The notes beneath the pieces are model-generated. The model worked only from the letters and a program-made list of their open reading frames with translations, made no database searches and was not told the DNA's origin. A program made the position numbers and the translations under genes. A stretch of DNA of 24,092 bases, taken from Streptomyces sp. WM4235. Lineage in GTDB: Bacteria > Actinomycetota > Actinomycetes > Streptomycetales > Streptomycetaceae. The DNA lies in assembly GCF_001279725.1 (NCBI RefSeq), contig NZ_LGDE01000459.1:1-24092 (forward strand). Direction: 5' to 3'. Shown piece after piece: positions 7,416-15,256 of this stretch. Every line of letters starts with the position of its first letter. Position 1 is the first letter of the stretch.

Positions 7416-7769
7416 ATGGAACGTGTGCTTGGAATCGGTGGATATTTCCTGCGGGCCGCGGACCCGGCGGCCCTGAACTCGTGGTACCGCGATTGTCTGG
7501 GCCTGGACGCCGATGCGAACGGGGTCTGGCAACAGGCCCTCGGGCCGACGGTGTTCGCGACGTTCGAGTCCGGGACCGAGTACTTCGGCTCCCGCACGCA
7601 GCAGAGCATGCTCAACTTCCGGGTCCGCGACCTGGACGCGATGCTCGCGCAGTTGCGCGCCAAGGGAGCGGACGTGGCCGCGGAGTTGCAGGACATGGAA
7701 GGGGTCGGTCGATTCGGCTGGGTCACCGACCCCGAGGGCAATCGGATCGAGTTGTGGCAGCCCGTCTGA
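7416..7769 (+). CDS. VOC-family protein (glyoxalase-like)
   Basis: This 117-aa protein starts VLGIGGYFLRAADPAALNSW and ends GWVTDPEGNRIELWQP. These are the first and last strands of a single VOC module, with a Glu-containing metal-ligand strand near the end (RIELWQP). ATG 7416 is chosen because the fold begins there. The sequence CAGGAT ends 6 bases before it and could be the -10 of a leaderless transcript; there is no good ribosome site. It is not closely similar to the VOC protein at 1304. The substrate is unknown. Confidence 0.85.
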   Translation: MERVLGIGGYFLRAADPAALNSWYRDCLGLDADANGVWQQALGPTVFATFESGTEYFGSRTQQSMLNFRVRDLDAMLAQLRAKGADVAAELQDMEGVGRFGWVTDPEGNRIELWQPV

Positions 7770-7820
7770 TCGCGCCTTCACACAGGCGGTGACGTGCTGA
7801 TGGACCGCCCGCCCTCCGGC

Positions 7821-8069
7821 CCGACAGATCCAGGTCGGGCCCTCGTGCGGCTCGCGGAACACGTCCACCAGGTGGTCGCCGGTCGACGGATCGCGCAGCC
7901 AGGTCTGATGAGTGAGCTCCGACACCTCCGGCGTGAGCTCCCAAGCGCGGTCCGAGGCCACCACGTCGAAGGCGAACTCGGGGAACCGCGCCCGGATCTC
8001 GGGGAACCGGGCGGCCGGGACGGCGATTTCGAGGTCACCATGCTCGCGGGTCTGTTCGCCCGCGAACAG
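7821..8069 (-). pseudogene. Fragment of a nucleotidyltransferase (aminoglycoside-adenylyltransferase-like)
   Basis: The reverse strand encodes about 83 residues with LFAGEQTREHGDLEIAVPAA, FDVVASDRAWELTPEVSELT, HQTWLRDPSTGDHLVDVFRE and PHEGPTWICR. This run (THQTW, LVDVFREPHxGxTWICR) is characteristic of small actinobacterial nucleotidyltransferase-fold proteins annotated as aminoglycoside adenylyltransferase-like. The N-terminal part before LFAGEQ is missing. After ICR the frame continues into unrelated sequence. There is no start codon or ribosome site in the right place. It is a truncated remnant whose broken N-terminal edge abuts a broken LysR gene on the other strand. Family naming is from memory of the motif; no search was run. 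Confidence 0.6.
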
Positions 8070-8084
8070 GTGCGAGGGCCCGGT

Positions 8085-8252
8085 GGTACGGTCGGCCTGG
8101 CCCCGCTCGGACACGACCTGCCCGACAATCTGACCGTGGTTCCGCTGGTCGACATGGCGCCGAGCCGAGTGGTCGCGGTATGGAACGACGACGACCCCAA
8201 CCCGTTGATCCGCTCGTTCATCGACATCGCCTTGGCCGTGTACCGCCACTGA
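8085..8252 (+). pseudogene. C-terminal fragment of a LysR-family regulator
   Basis: About 55 residues read GTVGLAPLGHDLPDNLTVVP, then LVDMAPSRVVAVWNDDDPNP and LIRSFIDIA, ending at TGA 8250-8252. This is how LysR substrate-binding domains end (GxGVxLxP, then a charged strand, W..DDPNPLI.SF.DIA). The HTH and most of the effector domain are absent. The upstream part of the same open frame (from 7794) is only the antisense of the nucleotidyltransferase fragment. It is therefore a remnant rather than a short gene. Confidence 0.55.
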
Positions 8253-8389
8253 GTCCGCGACGGCGATACCGTCACCACGCTCGGCCGCAACCGGCCGGCG
8301 TCCGCTGGTTGATCAAGTCTTCTTCAAGAGCGATCCGGCCCTCGTGCCGCACCCGCGCGCAGGCAGTGGCACTCCTACCGTTCTCCGAT

Positions 8390-9133
8390 GTGGCTGGAAT
8401 CGAGGAGTCGAACGGAAGTCCGGACCGGCGCGAGATCGTCCGCGCGGCGTTGACAGGAGCGGTGGCTGTGGCGGCCGGGACCGTCGGGGCCGCCCCTGAT
8501 TCCACCACGGCCTCTACCCCCGCCCAGTCCGGCGCGGCGCGGATGCGGCCCGCGACCCCGCGGTCGGCGTTGCGGGAACTCATGGCGGGCAACGTCCGCT
8601 GGCGCACGCTCCACGAGAGTCACCCCGACCGGACGCGGGCCGTGCGACAGACGCTGGTGACCGGACAACATCCCTTCGCCGTGGTCCTGGGCTGCGTCGA
8701 CTCCCGCGTTCCGCCGGAGCTGGTCTTCGACCAGGGCCTCGGCGACCTGCTGACCGTCCGTTCGGCAGGCTCCGTCCTCGACGAGGCTGTCCTGGCCAGC
8801 ATCACCTACGGGGTCCTGGAGCTGGCCATTCCGCTCGTCGTCGTGCTGGGGCACCAGTCGTGCGGGGCCGTCACCGCCGCCATTCACGCGGCCGAGGCCG
8901 GCGAGAGCCTCGCCGGCCACATGCAGTACCTGGTCGACCAGATCCGTCCGGCGATCGACCGCGGCCCGCGGGGAGCGGCGCGCGTGGACGCGACCATCAC
9001 GGCGAACGTGCGACTGGTCCGCTCCCGCGTCGCCGCCGAGCCCACCCTCGCGGCGAAAGTCGCCTCGGGTGAACTGGCCGTGATCGGGGCCCGCTACGAA
9101 CTCAACAGTCAGACGGTCCACCAGACCCACTGA
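8390..9133 (+). CDS. Beta-carbonic anhydrase with Tat-like signal peptide
   Basis: This protein of about 247 aa catalyses CO2 + H2O to bicarbonate + H+. The beta-class zinc site is complete: C102 and D104-S-R106 in LGCVDSRVPPELVFDQGLGD, and H155 with C158 in VLGHQSCGAVTAA. Start choice is uncertain. GTG 8390 gives an N-terminus with twin arginine (PDRREIVRAALTGAVAVAAG) and an alanine-rich tail, which looks like a Tat signal. No clear Shine-Dalgarno precedes it, and an in-frame GTG at 8366 is an alternative. If exported, the enzyme would act at the cell surface, as seen for other actinobacterial family members with such leaders. It stands alone between gene remnants and the DUF5984 gene. Confidence 0.9.
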   Translation: MAGIEESNGSPDRREIVRAALTGAVAVAAGTVGAAPDSTTASTPAQSGAARMRPATPRSALRELMAGNVRWRTLHESHPDRTRAVRQTLVTGQHPFAVVLGCVDSRVPPELVFDQGLGDLLTVRSAGSVLDEAVLASITYGVLELAIPLVVVLGHQSCGAVTAAIHAAEAGESLAGHMQYLVDQIRPAIDRGPRGAARVDATITANVRLVRSRVAAEPTLAAKVASGELAVIGARYELNSQTVHQTH

Positions 9134-9204
9134 CCCCGCCCACCACGCGCTCCCCTCGGAGACGAGCGCCCCAGGCCTCGTTCACCCGCTCCGCTCTCCC
9201 CCCG

Positions 9205-9249
9205 ATGGCGAGTGCACCGATGGCGAGCGCACCGATGGCGAGTGCACCG
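9205..9249 (+). repeat. Three tandem 15-bp units (ATGGCGAGYGCACCG)
   Basis: Units at 9205, 9220 and 9235 are identical except one T/C. Each begins with an ATG in frame with the DUF5984 gene and encodes Met-Ala-Ser-Ala-Pro. They either form a repetitive N-terminal extension of that protein or lie in its leader. Confidence 0.9.
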
Positions 9250-9297
9250 GGGGAGGCCGCAGCACCGGCGAGGGGGTCGCACTGGGACACTGGACAG

Positions 9298-10101
9298 GTG
9301 ATCCACACCGATTCCGCGATTCGCTTCCGCTTCGGACTGACTCCCTTGGAGGAGGTCAAGCCGTGGGGTGCCGAGCCCAAACTGCACTGGTTCGGACTGA
9401 CCGCCGGCTGGTACTGCGTCGACATCGACGGCCATGAGGTGCTGCGCTACTCCGAACGCACCGTCCGCGAACTCCGATACGACCGGGACGGCGACCGAGC
9501 GCACCCGTACGTGGACCACTTCGTCGTCCGCCTGTGGGAGGACGTGATCGCGCTCGTGTCGGGGGCGATGGAACCGGTGCCCCACGACCTGGTGGACGTC
9601 GCGGCCGCCATCTCGCCGAACTGGACGTGGATCGATACGCCGGAAGCCGACGCCGCACTGACCTGGCACGGCGAGGGCTACCTGTACACCGACTACCTGC
9701 GCGTCGCCCCGACCATCCGCCTCTGGCGCACCGTCGTCGGTGAGGAGGACACCGTGACCGTCGGCTGGGAGCACCGGGCGGACCCGGAGGGCGTCATCGA
9801 GTTCGCCGGCCCGCAGACGGGTCGGGTGACCCTGCCGACGAGCGAGTTTCTCGGCGCGGTGGCCGAACTGGACCGGGCGCTGCTGGCCGCCATGGACGAA
9901 CGCATCGGCGAACTGGAGAAGTCCGGACCACCGCCCGGTGTGCGAGGCGACGTGGAGCAGTTGCGTCGCGAGCACCGGGACCGGGCGACCTGGCTGCGGC
10001 GCGCGAGGGATCGCGAGCCGGGCACCGACTGGGACGCCGTACGGACCGGTGCGCGCATGCTCCTTGCCGCCGGGACCCGGACGCAGGATGACGCGGGGTA
10101 G
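9298..10101 (+). CDS. DUF5984-family protein
   Basis: This 267-aa soluble protein begins VIHTDSAIRFRFGLTPLEEV, followed by KPWG, LHWFGLTAGWYCVDIDGHEV and PYVDHFVVRLWEDV. This pattern of FGLTPLxxVxPWG, LHWFGLTxGWY and a tryptophan-rich middle defines the Streptomyces DUF5984 family. No catalytic motif is evident and the function is unknown. The C-terminal third (about 205-260) is charged and helical. GTG 9298 matches where family conservation begins and has GGACAG directly upstream. An ATG at 9205 would add 31 residues made mostly of the MASAP repeat. It converges on katE with only 9 bases between stop codons and no clear terminator, so transcripts may overlap. Confidence 0.78.
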   Translation: MIHTDSAIRFRFGLTPLEEVKPWGAEPKLHWFGLTAGWYCVDIDGHEVLRYSERTVRELRYDRDGDRAHPYVDHFVVRLWEDVIALVSGAMEPVPHDLVDVAAAISPNWTWIDTPEADAALTWHGEGYLYTDYLRVAPTIRLWRTVVGEEDTVTVGWEHRADPEGVIEFAGPQTGRVTLPTSEFLGAVAELDRALLAAMDERIGELEKSGPPPGVRGDVEQLRREHRDRATWLRRARDREPGTDWDAVRTGARMLLAAGTRTQDDAG

Positions 10102-10110
10102 GGGCCGGGT

Positions 10111-12387
10111 TCAGTCGGCGACGGGGAACCTGTCCCAGGCCCGGTGCCGCGTCATGGCCCGCTTGAGCTGCTTCAAGGTGGCCGAGGGGGTGTCGTGGAA
10201 GGCGATGCCCGGCTCGTCCGTCTCGATTCCGACGGCGTCGAGGATTCGGGAGGCGCCCTTCCAACCGCCGATTGCCTTGCCGTGGCGGTACGCCTCGGTC
10301 AGCAGCATCAGGACCCGGGGGTCGGCGCCGGCCGGGCGTGGTGTACCGGCCTTGGCGTCCCGGGCGCCGTGGGCGTCGGCGGCCGCCTGGGGCACTCCAG
10401 CGAACAGCAGGGCGTCGAACTCGACGGAGCGGGCGGTGGCGAAGGTGCGCTGCACCGTGACCGGGTTCTTCTTCGTGCCCAGGGTGCCGCCGGTGGGGGC
10501 GATCACGAGGGGCACCATTCCGGCGGAATGTACGGCATCCCGTACGGTCCTCACCCCCGCGAGGTCGCTTCCGGAGTCCGCGATGATGCCGATGACCCGG
10601 CCGTCGAGCGGCCATTCCCGGCCGATCTGCGACAGGGCCGGGCTCGGGTGGGGATCGGTCAGGGGCTCCGTGGCCTTCGGCGCGGGGAGTCCGAGCCCGG
10701 CGGCGACCTCTTCGCAGAGCTGCGGGTCGATGTTGGCCAGGACACCCAGGACGCGTTCCTTGATCACCTGCTCGTGACACTTGCTCAGCTCGAAGGTGTA
10801 GGCGGCGATGATGTGCTCGCGTTCGGTCGGCGTCATGCTCAGCCAGAAGAGCCGCGGCTGGCTGAAGTGGTCGGCGAACGAGGCGGGTGCCTCACGGACC
10901 TTGCTCGCCTCGGGGACGGTGACGGGCGTTTCGATGAAGGCGCCCGTGTCGGCTCCGGCCAGGAAGGGGCAGCCTCCGTCGAGGCTGTTGGGCCGGTACG
11001 GGGCGACGCCCGCGTGGACGGCGGTCTGGTGCATGCCGTCGCGGAGCATGTCGTTGACGGGGGCGTGTGGCCGGTTGATCGGGATCTGCCCGAAGTTCGG
11101 TCCGCCGAGCCGACTGATCTGCGTGTCGAGGTAGGAGAAGAGCCGTCCGGCGAGCAGCGGGTCGTCGGTGACGTCGATCCCGGGAACCAGGTGGCCGGGG
11201 TGGAACGCGACCTGTTCGGTCTCGGCGAAGTAGTTGGTCGGGTTGGCGTTCAACGTCATCAACCCGACGGGCCGCACGGGAGCGAGCTCCTCCGGCACGA
11301 TCTTGGTGGGGTCGAGCAGGTCGATCCCTTCGAAGGTCTGGTCCGGGGTGTCGGGGAAGGCCTGGATGCCCAGCTCCCACTGGGGGAGCGCGCCCGCCTC
11401 GATCGCGTCGGCCAGGTCCCGGCGGTGGAAGTCCGGATCCATCCCGTTGGTGATCTGCGCTTCTTCCCAGACGAGGGAATGGACGCCCAGCTTCGGCTTC
11501 CAATGGAACTTCACCAACGTCGTGGCGCCCTTGGTGTTGACCAGGCGGAACGTGTGGACGCCGAAGCCCTCCATCATCCGGAACGACCGCGGGATGGCCC
11601 GGTCGGACATGTTCCAGATGGTGTGATGCGTCGCCTCGGTGTGCAGGGACACGAAGTCCCAGAACGTGTCGTGGGCGCTCTGCGCCTGCGGGATCTCCCG
11701 GTCGGGATGCGGCTTCCCGGCATGGATGACGTCGGGGAACTTGATGGCGTCCTGGATGAAGAAGACCGGGATGTTGTTGCCCACCAGATCGAAGGTTCCC
11801 TCGCCGGTGTAGAACTTCGTCGCGAATCCACGCGTGTCCCGCACCGTGTCCGCGGAGCCCCGCGACCCCAGGACGGTGGAGAACCGTACGAACACGGGCG
11901 TCTCGACGCCCTTCGCCAGGAACGCCGCCTTGGTGACCTTCGACGCGGTGCCGTAGCCCTGGAAGACGCCGTGGGCCGCGGCGCCCCGGGCGTGCACCAC
12001 TCGCTCGGGGATCCGCTCGTGGTCGAAGTGGGTGATCTTCTCCCGCAGGTGGTGGTCCTGCAGCAGGACCGGACCCCGCGCACCCGCCTTCAGGGAGTGG
12101 TCGCTGTCGTACAGCCGGGCGCCCTGCGCGGTCGTCAGGTAGGCGCCGCCCTGCGCCACCACGGCCTGGGGCACGCCGGTCGGCTGCCCGGTGGGGCTGA
12201 GGGTGTCCGGGCCGTCCTGGTCGGGTTTCGGAGGCAGGGGCTCATGCGGCCTGGTCGGCTCGGTGGCCGACGGCGGCTGTGGCGCCGGCTTTCCGGGAAT
12301 GCCGCTGCGCCGTGCCCGCGTGCCGGACGCGCCCTTGGTCGCCGCGGGCTTCTTCGCAGCGGCCTTCGTGGTCTTCTTCTGAGCCAT
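10111..12387 (-). CDS. katE: Large-subunit catalase HPII (clade 2)
   Basis: This 758-aa haem enzyme converts hydrogen peroxide to water and oxygen in the cytoplasm. The distal histidine is H132 (VVHARGAAAHG), the catalytic asparagine is N205 (LVGNNIPVFF) and the haem tyrosine is Y419 (RLFSYLDTQ). The core is followed by the extra C-terminal flavodoxin/DJ-1-like domain (about 598-758: VIGIIADSGSDLAGV and later) that marks clade 2 catalases. The N-terminal 30 residues are rich in Lys/Ala/Pro (KKTTKAAAKKPAATKGASG), like a histone-H1 tail; this is unusual for enterobacterial HPII. ATG 12387 has GAGGAGAG upstream. The large gap to the divergent acyl-CoA-dehydrogenase-like gene should hold its promoter; I found no certain stress-sigma site. 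Confidence 0.97.
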   Translation of the reverse strand: MAQKKTTKAAAKKPAATKGASGTRARRSGIPGKPAPQPPSATEPTRPHEPLPPKPDQDGPDTLSPTGQPTGVPQAVVAQGGAYLTTAQGARLYDSDHSLKAGARGPVLLQDHHLREKITHFDHERIPERVVHARGAAAHGVFQGYGTASKVTKAAFLAKGVETPVFVRFSTVLGSRGSADTVRDTRGFATKFYTGEGTFDLVGNNIPVFFIQDAIKFPDVIHAGKPHPDREIPQAQSAHDTFWDFVSLHTEATHHTIWNMSDRAIPRSFRMMEGFGVHTFRLVNTKGATTLVKFHWKPKLGVHSLVWEEAQITNGMDPDFHRRDLADAIEAGALPQWELGIQAFPDTPDQTFEGIDLLDPTKIVPEELAPVRPVGLMTLNANPTNYFAETEQVAFHPGHLVPGIDVTDDPLLAGRLFSYLDTQISRLGGPNFGQIPINRPHAPVNDMLRDGMHQTAVHAGVAPYRPNSLDGGCPFLAGADTGAFIETPVTVPEASKVREAPASFADHFSQPRLFWLSMTPTEREHIIAAYTFELSKCHEQVIKERVLGVLANIDPQLCEEVAAGLGLPAPKATEPLTDPHPSPALSQIGREWPLDGRVIGIIADSGSDLAGVRTVRDAVHSAGMVPLVIAPTGGTLGTKKNPVTVQRTFATARSVEFDALLFAGVPQAAADAHGARDAKAGTPRPAGADPRVLMLLTEAYRHGKAIGGWKGASRILDAVGIETDEPGIAFHDTPSATLKQLKRAMTRHRAWDRFPVAD

Positions 12388-12591
12388 GCCGTGTTCTCTC
12401 CTCTTGCCTCACGCCCCGGACGCAGGTGCCGACGGGTCCTGGACTCCTGGTCCCCGTGCAACCCTTTCCCCTCCACCGGATTCCGGCATCTCGGATACGC
12501 CCGTCCGCCCGTCCCCATCGCCCGAGGGGGTCCCGTCCCCGCCGGTTTCCTCCGGCTCGTGGGGCGGGGCCGCACGGCCGGCGACTGCCGC

Positions 12592-12621
12592 GCCGTGATG
12601 CGTGCCGCCGTGATGCGTGCC
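12592..12621 (+). repeat. Perfect tandem duplication of a 15-mer
   Basis: GCCGTGATGCGTGCC occurs twice without a gap. Each copy carries an ATG in the same frame. It lies at the start of the possible small ORF upstream of the operon. Confidence 0.9.
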
Positions 12622-12786
12622 GCTCGCCCGCTGTTCAAGATGGGAGACGTCGTCGATCGTCCCGGGGCCGGCTTCGTCCCACGCCGCGGTCCGACGCGCA
12701 TCGTGCGGCCGAGCACGGGCATCCGCAGCAAGGCGCGTGCAGGGCCGACCTGGGCGGTCCGCCCGGCGCCCGACGCCCCGGGGTAA
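12598..12786 (+). CDS. Possible small leader ORF before the operon
   Basis: A 62-codon forward frame from ATG 12598 (or 12613) to TAA 12784-12786 has high third-position GC and ends 12 bases before the next ATG, as a first operon gene might. The product is basic (PRRGPTRIVRPSTGIRSKAR) and not recognised. There is no ribosome site upstream, and a reverse-strand frame is also open, so this may be chance. Confidence 0.22.
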   Translation: MRAAVMRAARPLFKMGDVVDRPGAGFVPRRGPTRIVRPSTGIRSKARAGPTWAVRPAPDAPG

Positions 12787-12798
12787 GGAGCACCGCAG

Positions 12799-13866
12799 AT
12801 GCAAGGCACCGCATACGGAGCCCGTTCGAGCGCACGAGCCACCCACGGCCCGGGCCGGGAGGCCTGGATGGAGGAGATCCGCGGAGAGAGCGCGGCGGAC
12901 TTCGCGGCCTGCGTCGCCGACATCGCGGCAGGCGAGCTGGACCTTCCGCTTCCGGGAGCGGGCCGGACGGCCGACCGGTTCCGGTCGTTGGCCTCGGTGG
13001 CGGAACGCGATCTTTCCCTGGCCCGGCTGGTGGAGGGACACGCTGACGCCGTGGCGATCCTCGCGGAGCTCGGGGGGCCGGCCGTGGGGCCGCAGGAGCG
13101 CTGGGGCGTGTGGGCCGCCGAACCCCGAGGACAGGGACTCACCGCATCCCGGGGCGACCGCGGCTGGGTGCTGAACGGGCTCAAGCGGTACTGCTCGGGA
13201 GCGCACAGCTGCACACACGCCCTGGTGACGGCCACGGCGGACGACGGCCGCCGCCTCTTCGCCGTCACCACCGCGGCCATGGGGGAGGGGCCGGGCGCGC
13301 GAGAAGGCGGGTGCCGGACGCTGGAGGGTACGTGGCGGGCGCTGGGCATGGCGGCCAGCGACAGCGCCGACGTCGCGTTCGAGAACGTGCCCGCGGTACC
13401 GGTCGGCGGCGTGGAAGCCTACGTGGACCGGCCCGGCTTCCAGCACGGCGGCATCGGGGTCGCGGCCTGCTGGTACGGCGGCGCCCGGGCCGTCGCGGAC
13501 CTCCTCACCCGTACGGCGGCCCAGCGCGGCCCGGATCCGCTCACGGACGCCCATCTGGGGGCCGTCGACATGCGCCTGCACGCCGCCGGGGCCGTCCTGG
13601 CCCAGGCAGCGGCCGAGATCGACGGCGATCCCGCCGACGCCGAGCGCACGGCCCGGCGGCGAAGCCTGCGCGTGCGCGCCTTCGTCGAATCGGTGTGCGC
13701 CGATGTCCTGACCCACGTCGGCCGGGCCACCGGCGCCGAACCGCTGTGCCACGATCCGTCCCACACACGACACGCCACGGACCTCGCCGTCTACATCCGC
13801 CAACACCACGGCGAACGCAACCTCGCGGAGCTGGGCGGCCTCGTCGCCCGAGCGGGGCAGCGGTGA
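12799..13866 (+). CDS. Acyl-CoA-dehydrogenase-like flavoprotein, first gene of a four-gene operon
   Basis: This 355-aa protein shows the middle beta-domain signatures of acyl-CoA dehydrogenases: LTASRGDRGWVLNGLKRYCS and GAHSCTHALVTA, then TWRALGMAASDSADVAFENV (the GMxxSDS-DVxFxxV block that contacts flavin). A helical C-terminal domain follows (about 215-355). It is somewhat shorter than the usual 380-400 aa, and I could not place a catalytic glutamate. A role in oxidising something other than a standard fatty acyl-CoA is therefore possible, as in DszC/monooxygenase relatives. ATG 12799 follows AAGGAG. Its stop overlaps the next start (GTGA), so it is co-translated with the deacetylase. Location: cytoplasm. 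Confidence 0.82.
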   Translation: MQGTAYGARSSARATHGPGREAWMEEIRGESAADFAACVADIAAGELDLPLPGAGRTADRFRSLASVAERDLSLARLVEGHADAVAILAELGGPAVGPQERWGVWAAEPRGQGLTASRGDRGWVLNGLKRYCSGAHSCTHALVTATADDGRRLFAVTTAAMGEGPGAREGGCRTLEGTWRALGMAASDSADVAFENVPAVPVGGVEAYVDRPGFQHGGIGVAACWYGGARAVADLLTRTAAQRGPDPLTDAHLGAVDMRLHAAGAVLAQAAAEIDGDPADAERTARRRSLRVRAFVESVCADVLTHVGRATGAEPLCHDPSHTRHATDLAVYIRQHHGERNLAELGGLVARAGQR

Positions 13867-14633
13867 CGGACGCACCACCCGAGCCGGTGCCACCCGCCGA
13901 TCCGATTCAGGCCCCCGGTACCCCGGAGCGGGAGTGGCGCGACTGGAACGGCCTCGCCGCCCTGCCCGAGGCGGCCTTGCCCGAGCGGGGCCGGGTCGTC
14001 ATCGTGGCAGCCCACCCCGACGACGAGGTGTTGGGAGCCGGCGGCACCATCTCCCTCCTCGCACGGGCCGGTCTCGCCCTCACGGTGGTCACTGTCACCG
14101 ACGGCGAAGGTTCCCACCCCGGCAGCACACGCGTCACACCGGACCAACTGGCGGCCATCCGGGCCGAAGAACTGCGCCGGGCACTCGCATCCCTGGGTGC
14201 GCCGGATGCCCGGGTGGTCCGCCTCAAGGTGGCGGACACCCGGCTGGCGTTCCACGAGGAAGAGGTCGCCGCCGCGTTGGAGACGCTCCTCGACGGTGCG
14301 CGACTGTGCCTGGCACCGTGGATGGACGACGTGCACGGCGACCACGAGGCCGCCGGGCGAGCCGCGGTGAAGGCGTCCCGTGCCGTAGCCGTGCCCTGTT
14401 GGACGTACCCGGTATGGATGTGGCACTGGGCCCGACCGGGTGATCCCCGCGTGCCCTGGGCGGCAGCCGTGGCCGTCCGGCTCCCTCCTGTGACAGCGGC
14501 ACTCAAGCGACGAGCCGTTCAGCACTTCGTCAGCCAGATCGCACCCCTGGGGCCGGACCCGGCCGACGCGGCCGTCCTGCCGCCCGAGGAACTCGCCCAC
14601 CACCTGCGCGACATCGAGGTGTTCTTCACGTGA
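13863..14633 (+). CDS. PIG-L/LmbE-family N-deacetylase
   Basis: This 256-aa protein belongs to the zinc-dependent family that removes N-acetyl from amino sugars (MshB in mycothiol, BshB in bacillithiol, PIG-L in GPI synthesis). The AHPDDE motif is at H51-P-D53-D54-E55: H51 and D54 should bind zinc and D53 act as base. The second motif HGDH is at 158-161, with H161 as third zinc ligand. Family length is normal. GTG 13863 overlaps the stop of the preceding gene by 4 bases, and its own stop overlaps the next GTG by 4 bases. With a glycosyltransferase in the same operon, the substrate is plausibly an N-acetyl sugar conjugate; it is not MshB by context. No signal peptide. Confidence 0.9.
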   Translation: MTDAPPEPVPPADPIQAPGTPEREWRDWNGLAALPEAALPERGRVVIVAAHPDDEVLGAGGTISLLARAGLALTVVTVTDGEGSHPGSTRVTPDQLAAIRAEELRRALASLGAPDARVVRLKVADTRLAFHEEEVAAALETLLDGARLCLAPWMDDVHGDHEAAGRAAVKASRAVAVPCWTYPVWMWHWARPGDPRVPWAAAVAVRLPPVTAALKRRAVQHFVSQIAPLGPDPADAAVLPPEELAHHLRDIEVFFT

Positions 14634-15256
14634 CCGATCAGCCCACCCCGGCGTCGTACTTCGACGACATGTACCGACACACCGAGGACCCCTGGCACCT
14701 CGCGGAACGCTGGTACGAGCGCCGCAAGTACGACCTGACCGTCGCCGCCCTGCCGCAGGAGCGCTACCGCAGGGCCTTCGAACCCGCCTGCTCGGTCGGG
14801 GAACTGACCCACCGCCTGGCAGCCCGCTGCGACTCGGTCCTCGCCTGCGACCGGGTGGCGTCGGCCGTCGAGACCGCCAGGCGGCGCAACGGCGGACACC
14901 CGCACGTGGACATCCGGCAGATGACCGTTCCCGCCCAATGGCCTGAGGGAACCTTCGACCTGGTCGTCCTGTCCGAGCTGCTCTACTACCTCGACCCGCC
15001 GACGGAACGGACCCTGCTGGACCACGTCCTCGCGGCGCTGGAACCAGGCGGAACCCTGGTGACCGTCCACTGGAACCACGCCGTCCCCGAGCACCTCTCC
15101 ACCGGGAGCGACATCGCCCGAAGCCTGGACGGGACCCCCGGCCTGCGCCTGTTGGCCGACCATCGCGAAGACGACTTCGTCCTCCAGATCCACCACCGCC
15201 TCCTCCCGGACGGCAGCCGACCGGCGACACCCGCCGAGCAGGAAGGCCTGGTGTGA
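14630..15256 (+). CDS. NodS-type SAM-dependent methyltransferase
   Basis: This 208-aa protein opens with YFDDMYRHTEDPWHLAERWY followed by ERRKYDLTVAALPQERYRRA. That extended N-terminal signature (D-PW----WYE-RK---T-A-LP--RY) is shared by rhizobial NodS and related proteins. The SAM-binding motif I is EPACSVGEL (51-59), the acidic residue ending strand 2 is D74 in ACDRV, and motif III/IV is FDLVVLSELLYYL. NodS N-methylates the free amino group of a chitooligosaccharide after NodB has deacetylated it. Here a deacetylase gene lies immediately upstream, overlapping by 4 bases, which suggests the same order of reactions. That is an inference; nothing points to nodulation. GTG start fixed by the overlap. 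Confidence 0.88.
   Translation: MTDQPTPASYFDDMYRHTEDPWHLAERWYERRKYDLTVAALPQERYRRAFEPACSVGELTHRLAARCDSVLACDRVASAVETARRRNGGHPHVDIRQMTVPAQWPEGTFDLVVLSELLYYLDPPTERTLLDHVLAALEPGGTLVTVHWNHAVPEHLSTGSDIARSLDGTPGLRLLADHREDDFVLQIHHRLLPDGSRPATPAEQEGLV

Larger units (their letters stand above)
12388..12798. other. Divergent intergenic region between katE and the four-gene operon
   Basis: About 410 bases that must hold promoters for both directions. I see a duplicated 15-mer (12592-12621), a possible small forward ORF (12598-12786) and the ribosome site AAGGAG at 12785-12790 for the next gene. Long reverse-strand open frames here are antisense artefacts of high GC. No convincing -35/-10 pair could be named. 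Confidence 0.5.

Noticed and set aside
7794..8252. A single 152-aa forward gene
   Set aside because: Its first two thirds are antisense to a recognisable nucleotidyltransferase fragment and only the end looks like LysR. It is better read as two remnants.
9205..9297. MASAP repeat as the certain N-terminus of the DUF5984 protein
   Set aside because: There is no ribosome site before ATG 9205, and family similarity begins at about 9310. GTG 9298 is preferred.
10144..12786. Forward open frame of 880 codons
   Set aside because: It is antisense to katE for most of its length, and katE has all its catalytic residues and a ribosome site.
12409..13893. Long reverse-strand open frame of 494 codons
   Set aside because: It is antisense to the acyl-CoA-dehydrogenase-like gene and the katE upstream region. 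Long antisense frames are usual in high-GC DNA, and the product has no recognisable domain.
14630..15256. Nodulation function
   Set aside because: The NodS similarity concerns the methyltransferase fold and its N-terminal signature. No other nod gene is present and the organism type does not fit.
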